This document shows, one piece after another, positions 5,237-9,863 of a stretch of 9,863 nt of DNA (its first letter is position 1; every line of letters begins with the position of its first letter). A program made the position numbers and the translations under genes. The stretch is from an uncultured Oscillospiraceae bacterium. GTDB taxonomy: Bacteria; Bacillota; Clostridia; Oscillospirales; Ruminococcaceae. The notes under the pieces were generated by a model. That model saw only the letters and a list, made by a program, of their open reading frames with translations. It had not been told where the DNA came from and ran no database searches. The stretch covers positions 1-9,863 of the forward strand of contig URGV01000058.1 of NCBI GenBank assembly GCA_900547455.1, read 5' to 3'.

Positions 5237-6640
5237 ATGAATACAATGAGCGTCAACTCTCAACTGTTAAGACAAATCCCCAAGGTAGACGACCTGCTGC
5301 GCCTGCCGCAGCTCTCCGGGCTGGACTGCCCGCACCCGGTGCTGACAGAGGCGGTTCGTGAAACCATCGAACAGCTTCGCCAGCAGATCCTTGCCGGTGA
5401 AACGCCCTCTTTAGACTCCGAAAGCATCTGCTCCGCCATCCTGCGCCTGGTGCAGAAAAAGACAACCATGAGCCTGCGGCCGGTCATCAACGCCACCGGC
5501 ATTGTGCTGCACACCAACCTCGGCCGCGCCAAGCTCAGCGACAAGGCCGTCGAGGCCATCCAGAGCGTGGCGCAGGACTACAACACCCTGGAATACAACC
5601 TGGAAAAGGGCGCGCGCGGCAGCCGCTACGCCCATGTGGAAAACCTGATCGCCAAAATCACCGGCGCCGAGGCGGCCATGGTGGTCAACAACAACGCCGC
5701 CGCCGTCATGCTGGTGCTCAGCACAATGGTCAAGGGCAAGGAGGTCATCACCTCCCGCGGGGAGCTGGTCGAGATCGGCGGCGCCTTCCGCGTGCCGGAA
5801 ATCATGCAGCAGAGCGGCGGCACCCTGGTGGAGGTCGGCACCACCAACAAAACCCACCTTTCCGACTATGTCAACGCCATCAACGAGAACACCGGCGCGC
5901 TCTTAAAGGTTCACACCAGCAACTTTAAGATTATGGGCTTCTTTGAGGAGGTCACTCTGGAGCAGATGGTGGAGCTGGGACATCAGAAAAACATCCCGGT
6001 CATCTACGACCTCGGCTCCGGCGCGATGATCCGCCTGTCCGACTACGGCATCCAGGATGAGCCGAACGTCCTCGATTCGGTCAAGTCCGGCGCAGACGTC
6101 GTCAGCTTCTCCGGCGACAAGCTGCTGGGCGGCCCGCAGGCGGGCATCATCGTCGGCAAAAAGAGCTACATCGACGCGATGAAGAAAAACCCGCTGACCC
6201 GCGCCTTCCGCATCGACAAGCTCACCCTGGCCGCGCTGGAAGCCACCCTGCGCGAGTACCTCGACCCGCAGCAGGCGCTCAAAGATAATCCTACCCTGCG
6301 CATGATCACCGCCACGATGGACGACCTTGTCCCCAAGGGCCAGCAGCTGGTGGACTGCCTGCAGGCAGCCTGCGACGGCAGCTACAGCGTTGTGCTGGAC
6401 GAGGACTTCGGCCAGGTCGGCGGCGGCTCGGTGCCCACCCAGATGATCCGCTCCTCGGTGGCGGCCATCACCCCGCACCGCGTCTCGCTGGACCTGCTGG
6501 AAAAGCGGCTGCGCGAGTGCTCCCCGCTGCCCATCATCGCCCGCATCTCCAAGGACCGGCTGCTGCTGGACGTGCGCACCATCGAGGAACGCCACTTTGC
6601 CTACATCGCGCAGAGCATCCGGGACTGCTGCGCGCAGTAA
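5237..6640 (+). CDS. selA: L-seryl-tRNA(Sec) selenium transferase
   Basis: PLP-dependent cytoplasmic enzyme that converts Ser-tRNA(Sec) to Sec-tRNA(Sec) using selenophosphate. The 467-residue length is normal for bacterial SelA. It has the N-terminal tRNA-binding region beginning LLRQIPKVDDLL, the conserved RPVINATGIVLHTNLGRA, the glycine/asparagine-rich VVNNNAAAV, and the active-site block SFSGDKLLGGPQAG with PLP-binding Lys295, the same number as in E. coli SelA. The C-terminus ends with the expected small domain (LLLDVRTIEERH). An AGGAAAGG site lies four bases before ATG 5237; a second in-frame ATG at 5246 is less likely. selB follows after 49 bases on the same strand, and selC lies further downstream, which confirms the assignment. 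Confidence 0.97.
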   Translation: MNTMSVNSQLLRQIPKVDDLLRLPQLSGLDCPHPVLTEAVRETIEQLRQQILAGETPSLDSESICSAILRLVQKKTTMSLRPVINATGIVLHTNLGRAKLSDKAVEAIQSVAQDYNTLEYNLEKGARGSRYAHVENLIAKITGAEAAMVVNNNAAAVMLVLSTMVKGKEVITSRGELVEIGGAFRVPEIMQQSGGTLVEVGTTNKTHLSDYVNAINENTGALLKVHTSNFKIMGFFEEVTLEQMVELGHQKNIPVIYDLGSGAMIRLSDYGIQDEPNVLDSVKSGADVVSFSGDKLLGGPQAGIIVGKKSYIDAMKKNPLTRAFRIDKLTLAALEATLREYLDPQQALKDNPTLRMITATMDDLVPKGQQLVDCLQAACDGSYSVVLDEDFGQVGGGSVPTQMIRSSVAAITPHRVSLDLLEKRLRECSPLPIIARISKDRLLLDVRTIEERHFAYIAQSIRDCCAQ

Positions 6641-6689
6641 TTTTCACCCAAACGCTTGATCCATCAACCCAGAAAAGAGGCGTCACTGC

Positions 6690-8576
6690 ATGAAAAATAT
6701 CATCATCGGCACCGCCGGCCACGTCGACCACGGCAAAACTGCCCTGATTAAGGCGCTGACCGGCATCGAGACCGACCGCATTAAAGAAGAAAAGAAGCGC
6801 GGCATCACCATCGAACTGGGCTTCGCCTACCTCGACCTGCCCGACGGAGAAAAGGCCGGCATCATCGACGTGCCCGGCCACGAGAAGTTTGTCAAAAACA
6901 TGCTGGCCGGCGCGGGCGGCATCGACCTGGCGCTGCTGGTCGTCGCTGCGGATGAGGGCTTCATGCCCCAGACCCGCGAGCATTTGGGCATCCTGTCGCT
7001 TCTCAACATCTCCGAGGGCATCATCGTCGTCACCAAAAAGGACCTGGTGGACGAGGACTGGCTGGAGATTGTCTGCGACGAGATTCGCGAGGAGGTCAAG
7101 GGCACCTTCTTGGAAAACGCCCAGATGATCCCTGTCTCCTCCTACACCGGCGAGGGCATCGAGGAGCTGCGGCAGGCCATCTTCGCCCTCATCGATAAAA
7201 ATTCCCAGATCAAAAAGCTGGACATCCCGCCCCGCATCCCGGTCGACCGCATCTTCTCGGTGGAGGGCTTCGGCACCGTCATCACCGGTACCCTCATCGA
7301 GGGAACCTTAAAGGTCGGCGACCCGGTCACCATCTACCCCTCCCGGCTGGAAACCCGCGTGCGCAACCTGCAGGTGCACTCCCACGATGTGCAGGAGGCC
7401 TATGCCGGCCAGCGCGTGGCGGTCAACCTCGCGGGTTTAAAGAAGACCGACCTCAATAAGGGCGACGTGGTGGCTGCGCCAAACTCGATGCACACCACCA
7501 TGATGATCGACATCAAGCTGACCATCCTCAAGGATTGCCAGCGCGAAATTTTAAACGCCACCCGCCTGCACCTCTACCACGGCGCGCGGGACATCCTGTG
7601 CAAGGTGGTGCTGCTCGACCGCGATTCGGTCAGCGCCGGGGAAAGCTGCTACGCCCAGCTGCGCCTGGAGGAGGAGATCGCCGTCAAGACCGGCGACCGC
7701 TTTGTGCTGCGCTTTTACTCCCCGCTGGAGACCATCGGCGGCGGCGTGATTCTCGACTCCAACCCCTTTAAGCATAAGCGCAACGACCCGGCGGTGCTGC
7801 AGTCGCTGGATATTAAGGAGAACGGCAGCGACCGCGACAAGATCAGCGCCGCCCTGCGCGACTACTCCTCCCGCTTTGAGACGCTGGACTTTTTGCAGAT
7901 CCAGACCGGCATCCCAAAAGAGCAGTTTGACCAGCAGGTGCAGAAGCTTGTCAAGGATAAGGCCGCCTTTAAGGTCAGCGATAACATCGTCATCCACGCC
8001 GACTACCTCAATAAGCTCAAGGACAGCGCCGTCAAGCTGCTGACCGCCTACCACCAGGAAAACCCGCTGCGCGAGGGCATGAAGAAGGACGAGTTCCGCA
8101 ACAAGCTCATCAAGTATGAGGATATGTCCATCGTCGACCGCATCACCGACTCGCTGGTCAACCGCAAGGTGCTCAAGTATGTCAACAACTGCGTCGCCCT
8201 CTATGACTTCGAGGTCCAGCAGGACACCAACCAGGAGGAAATCGAGAACGCCTTCCGCGAGGGCGGCTTCTCCCCGGAATCCCCCGACCAGATCGCGGCC
8301 CGCTTCCCCAAGATCAAAAACTTCAAGGCAGTCATCGAGGCCCTCATCAACTCCGGAAAGCTCATCCGGGTGGAGGAGAAGATTCTGCTGCACGCCGACT
8401 ACTACAATAAGGCGCTGGAGATGGCCAAGGAGCACGTCGCCAAAAACGGGCAGATCACCCTGGCCGAGATGCGCGACCTGATGGGCGCCTCGCGCAAATT
8501 TGCGGTAGCGATTTTGGAGTATTGGGATAAGCGCGGCATCACCAAGAAGGTCGGCGACGCGAGAACCTTTAAATAA
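6690..8576 (+). CDS. selB: Selenocysteine-specific translation elongation factor
   Basis: GTPase that carries Sec-tRNA(Sec) to the ribosome at UGA codons marked by a SECIS hairpin. The 628-residue protein has the full EF-Tu-like G domain: G1 GHVDHGKT (10-17), G2 RGITIELG (37-44), G3 DVPGHEKF (60-67), G4 TKKD (115-118), G5 SSYTGEG (150-156). Beta-barrel domains follow (about 175-350, including FGTVITGTL), then a C-terminal set of winged-helix repeats (about 370-628) that bind SECIS RNA, ending in the usual GDARTFK. Length is typical and no defect is seen. A GAGG site precedes ATG 6690 by about ten bases. Cotranscribed with selA; the stop is followed within five bases by repeat copy B. Confidence 0.97.
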   Translation: MKNIIIGTAGHVDHGKTALIKALTGIETDRIKEEKKRGITIELGFAYLDLPDGEKAGIIDVPGHEKFVKNMLAGAGGIDLALLVVAADEGFMPQTREHLGILSLLNISEGIIVVTKKDLVDEDWLEIVCDEIREEVKGTFLENAQMIPVSSYTGEGIEELRQAIFALIDKNSQIKKLDIPPRIPVDRIFSVEGFGTVITGTLIEGTLKVGDPVTIYPSRLETRVRNLQVHSHDVQEAYAGQRVAVNLAGLKKTDLNKGDVVAAPNSMHTTMMIDIKLTILKDCQREILNATRLHLYHGARDILCKVVLLDRDSVSAGESCYAQLRLEEEIAVKTGDRFVLRFYSPLETIGGGVILDSNPFKHKRNDPAVLQSLDIKENGSDRDKISAALRDYSSRFETLDFLQIQTGIPKEQFDQQVQKLVKDKAAFKVSDNIVIHADYLNKLKDSAVKLLTAYHQENPLREGMKKDEFRNKLIKYEDMSIVDRITDSLVNRKVLKYVNNCVALYDFEVQQDTNQEEIENAFREGGFSPESPDQIAARFPKIKNFKAVIEALINSGKLIRVEEKILLHADYYNKALEMAKEHVAKNGQITLAEMRDLMGASRKFAVAILEYWDKRGITKKVGDARTFK

Positions 8577-8580
8577 AGAA

Positions 8581-8723
8581 AAAGTTTTGGTCAAGCTTTT
8601 TCAAGCGGCATGATGCCGCGCCCAAATCGCGTATCGGTTGAGTAGGTAACCTGAGTTTTTACCTCGCGGCACCGAGTTTGCAAAATAAAAGTTTTCGTCC
8701 ACCTTTTTCAAAAGGTGGCGGGT
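8581..8723 (-). repeat. Modular palindromic intergenic repeat (copy B)
   Basis: Starts five bases after the selB stop, in the orientation opposite to copy A. A 24-base motif occurs at both ends (8581-8604 and 8688-8711, 21 of 24 identical; AAAGTTTT..GTC..CTTTTTCAA). Between them are GCGGCAT-g-ATGCCGC (8605-8619), CGCGTATCGGTTGAGTA (about 8628-8644) and the core TACCTCGCGGCACCGAGTTT (8660-8679), an exact reverse complement of copy A 3254-3273. The right end forms a palindrome CCACCTTTTTCAAAAGGTGG (8699-8718). Confidence 0.85.
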
Positions 8724-8747
8724 GTCCAGCGGGCAGCGCCTGCTGGT

Positions 8748-8765
8748 CGAGCTCCGCAGAGCTCG
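8748..8765. repeat. Hairpin CGAGCTC-cgca-GAGCTCG
   Basis: A perfect 7-bp stem with a four-base loop in the noncoding stretch between selB and selC, not followed by a T-run. Role unknown. Confidence 0.55.
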
Positions 8766-8801
8766 AAACACCTTTATCGTTCAAGCGCCTTTTGAAGGGA
8801 A

Positions 8802-8830
8802 AAGCCGCGAGACAAATTGTCTTGCGGCTT
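8802..8830. repeat. Long hairpin of about 14 bp
   Basis: AAGCCGCGAGACAA and TTGTCTTGCGGCTT form a near-perfect inverted repeat (one G-U pair on RNA) with almost no loop; a 12-bp stem with a five-base loop is the realistic form. Nothing codes here. It is one of three strong hairpins in about 115 bases. Confidence 0.65.
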
Positions 8831-8831
8831 G

Positions 8832-8860
8832 GGGAACTTTTTGTAAGAGAAAAAGTTCCC
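8832..8860. terminator. Hairpin with A/T-rich upper stem, terminator-like
   Basis: GGGAACTTTTT (8832-8842) pairs with AAAAAGTTCCC (8850-8860) around a seven-base loop. The GC part is at the base rather than near a T-run, so termination activity is uncertain. It could also be another intergenic repeat unit. Confidence 0.4.
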
Positions 8861-8883
8861 AGCTAACTACCGATTCGTACAAC

Positions 8884-8916
8884 CCAGAAAAACCTCCCGG
8901 TGGGAGGTTTTTCTGG
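8884..8916. terminator. Probable bidirectional terminator after selAB
   Basis: CCAGAAAAACCTCCC and GGGAGGTTTTTCTGG form a perfect 15-bp inverted repeat with a GGT loop. The six-GC core followed by TTTTTCT on the plus strand, and the same on the minus strand, is the form of an intrinsic terminator. It lies 308 bases after the selB stop, so the selAB message would carry a long 3' end containing repeat B. Confidence 0.7.
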
Positions 8917-8990
8917 CAGGCTGAGCCTGCACCCAATCCGCGTATCGGTTGCGTACAGAACACAACCTCCTGCCTCGCGGGACCAAGTTT
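8915..8990 (-). repeat. Modular palindromic intergenic repeat, diverged copy (C)
   Basis: Contains GCAGGCT-g-AGCCTGC (8916-8930), the same palindrome as copy A 3314-3328, then ACCCAATCCGCGTATCGGTTGCGTA (8931-8955, shared with copy B apart from a few bases), and TGCCTCGCGGGACCAAGTTT (8971-8990), 17 of 20 identical to the copy B core. It begins at the end of the terminator hairpin. From 8991 to 9117 no gene is seen; only a small inverted repeat CCCCTT-c-AAGGGG (9035-9047). Confidence 0.75.
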
Positions 8991-9117
8991 CTACAACATC
9001 CGAGCAATCTCCGCCACTGCCAGCTTCTCCCTCCCCCTTCAAGGGGACAAAGTTCCACAGCCTTCCCCACGGTTTTTGTGTAATTCGACGATTATCCACT
9101 CCCCAAAACAAAACTTC

Positions 9118-9146
9118 TTGCCAAAAAGATTTTTCTGTGCTATACT
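9118..9146 (+). promoter_or_regulatory. Dedicated sigma-A promoter of selC
   Basis: TTGCCA (9118-9123), 17-base spacer, TATACT (9141-9146), placing the start of transcription near 9153, about six bases before the mature tRNA. tRNA-Sec thus does not depend on read-through from selAB. Confidence 0.85.
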
Positions 9147-9158
9147 AGATAAGCATTT

Positions 9159-9255
9159 GGGAGCGGATGGGTGCTGGTGTGCCCTCTGGTCTTCAAAACC
9201 AGTAATTGCAGTTAGTAGCTGCATAGGTGGGTTCAATTCCCACACGTTCCCGCCA
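9159..9255 (+). tRNA. selC: tRNA-Sec (anticodon UCA)
   Basis: Selenocysteine tRNA, charged with serine and converted by SelA. The fold can be traced: acceptor GGGAGCGG (9159-9166) with 9244-9251; long six-pair D stem (9169-9174/9179-9184) with a four-base loop; anticodon stem CTGGT/ACCAG (9186-9190/9198-9202) with loop CTTCAAA and anticodon TCA at 9193-9195; long variable arm with stem TGCAG/CTGCA (9207-9211/9219-9223); T arm GTGGG-TTCAATT-CCCAC (9227-9243); discriminator G (9252) and encoded CCA (9253-9255). The long variable arm, extended D stem and UCA anticodon together identify tRNA-Sec and exclude other tRNAs. The eighth acceptor pair is G-A, a mismatch. Confidence 0.97.
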
Positions 9256-9268
9256 GATAAAAAAAGGC

Positions 9269-9303
9269 AAGGGGCCGCAAACGATTTTCGTTTGCGGCCC
9301 CTT
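9269..9303. terminator. Intrinsic terminator of selC, shared with the convergent XRE-remnant gene
   Basis: AAGGGGCCGCAAACGA (9269-9284) and TCGTTTGCGGCCCCTT (9288-9303) form a perfect 16-bp stem with a TTT loop. An A-run at 9259-9265 serves as the T-run on the minus strand, so it should also end transcription of the gene at 9322. Confidence 0.85.
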
Positions 9304-9321
9304 TGTCGTCCTCCCCTTTTC

Positions 9322-9813
9322 CTACCGCACAATCCGGTGGCGGCACATTCCGGTGCGCCCGCAGTGCGGGCAGGTCAGCCTGCGGCGGGTCAGGGTGTGG
9401 TAGCCCTTCACATAATCCCGCATCGACGGCACAAACTGCGCCTTGCAGTGCGGGCACTCGTAATATCCGGCCCGCCACTCCAGCTGGGCCGCCACAAAGA
9501 TACCCGTCACGCCGGTCAGCACCGCCAGCAGCAACAGCAGAATCCGCGCGGGGACGGGGATTGTGAGAAACGAAGCGAGCGCCACCAGCGCCGACACTGC
9601 CACCACCGTGACCCCACCGCACAGAACGGAATACAGCATCCGGTTTTTGTTTTCGCGATTTTCTTCGATCAGGTTCATCAGGTTTTCCTCTGCTCTTTTT
9701 CGATAGTTGTCTTCACAGAGCCGCTCGCCCGAAAGCAGGTCGTTGACGCCTATTTGCAGCGTCTTACACAGCGGCAGCATCAGCGAGACCTCCGGCAGGC
9801 CCTTGCCCGTTTC
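9322..9813 (-). pseudogene. 5'-truncated XRE-type regulator with two membrane helices and a zinc ribbon
   Basis: The open frame begins mid-domain: ETGKGLPEVSLMLPLCKTL is the second half of an XRE helix-turn-helix as seen in Clostridia (normally ...SKWETGKGLPE...), followed by DLLSGERL, a short helical linker, two membrane helices (about residues 47-69 and 75-97 counted from the ATG at 9780) and a C-terminal zinc ribbon with ECPHC and TCPHC motifs. The first 40 or so residues, including most of the DNA-binding domain, are missing: the frame meets a stop (TAA, 9820-9822) and homology ends near 9814. The internal ATG at 9780 has by chance a GGAGG site eight bases upstream, so a 152-residue membrane/zinc-ribbon product could still be made. 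Alternatively the full gene is interrupted by an insertion that continues beyond the window. Confidence 0.65.
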
Positions 9814-9815
9814 CC

Positions 9816-9863
9816 TTAGTTAAAGATATTGTTGGGTATCTCAAGATGTGTCATTCGATTTTG
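9816..9863 (-). other. AT-rich foreign-looking segment at the window edge, end of an unknown ORF
   Basis: These 48 bases are clearly more AT-rich than everything around them and replace the expected N-terminal part of the XRE gene. On the minus strand they hold an open frame, QNRMTHLEIPNNIFN then TAA, which stops exactly where the XRE homology starts. This fits the end of an inserted element or a rearrangement, but the segment is too short to identify, and an assembly join cannot be excluded. Confidence 0.4.

Noticed and set aside
7551..8594. Long minus-strand open frame (347 codons) opposite selB, and similar ones opposite selA (5903-6595) and the lipoprotein gene (1471-2142)
   Set aside because: All are antisense to well-recognised genes, lack ribosome sites and are rich in the Val/Leu/Asp/Gly expected of antisense frames of GC-rich codons.
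8722..9819. 365-codon plus-strand open frame
   Set aside because: It runs through repeats, the terminator, the tRNA-Sec gene and the antisense of the XRE remnant. Its translation has no domain pattern and changes composition along the way; open by chance in GC-rich DNA.

Overview
The window reads as chromosomal DNA of a GC-rich, low-motility-signal Firmicute, most likely a gut-type member of the Clostridia (Oscillospiraceae/Ruminococcaceae-like). This is inferred from strong AGGAGG-type ribosome binding sites, sigma-A promoters with 17-base spacers, a lipoprotein of Firmicute style, bacterial selenocysteine genes, and GC-rich coding DNA separated by small palindromic intergenic repeats. The exact genus cannot be read from the sequence.

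Layout: (1) 1-2391: a patatin-like phospholipase (minus strand) and a divergently transcribed S41-type lipoprotein peptidase (plus strand), each with a recognisable promoter. The peptidase gene converges on a stand-alone ABC-type ATPase across a shared bidirectional terminator. (2) 2390-5098: a minus-strand gene series starting from a clear promoter at 5070-5098: a two-helix membrane sensor with a Cache-like extracytoplasmic domain and no output domain, a small nucleotidyltransferase-fold protein that appears to have lost its catalytic motif, an 11-base-overlapping HEPN protein, then a repeat-filled gap and the ATPase. (3) 5139-9303: the selenocysteine machinery: selA and selB in one operon with its own promoter, a 580-base noncoding stretch full of hairpins and repeats, and selC (tRNA-Sec, anticodon UCA) with its own near-consensus promoter and a terminator. 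SelA converts seryl-tRNA-Sec to selenocysteyl-tRNA-Sec and SelB delivers it to UGA codons, so three of the four core genes are here; selD (selenophosphate synthetase) is not in the window. (4) 9322-9863: a minus-strand XRE/membrane/zinc-ribbon protein whose helix-turn-helix is cut off a few codons into its conserved part, next to about 48 bases of AT-rich unrelated DNA at the window edge.

The least explained parts are a modular palindromic repeat family (positions 1-57, 3200-3380, 8581-8723, 8915-8990), usually placed within a few bases of a stop codon and in one case overlapping it, and the sensor / degenerate nucleotidyltransferase / HEPN gene set. No CRISPR array, complete insertion sequence, rRNA or prophage gene was seen.
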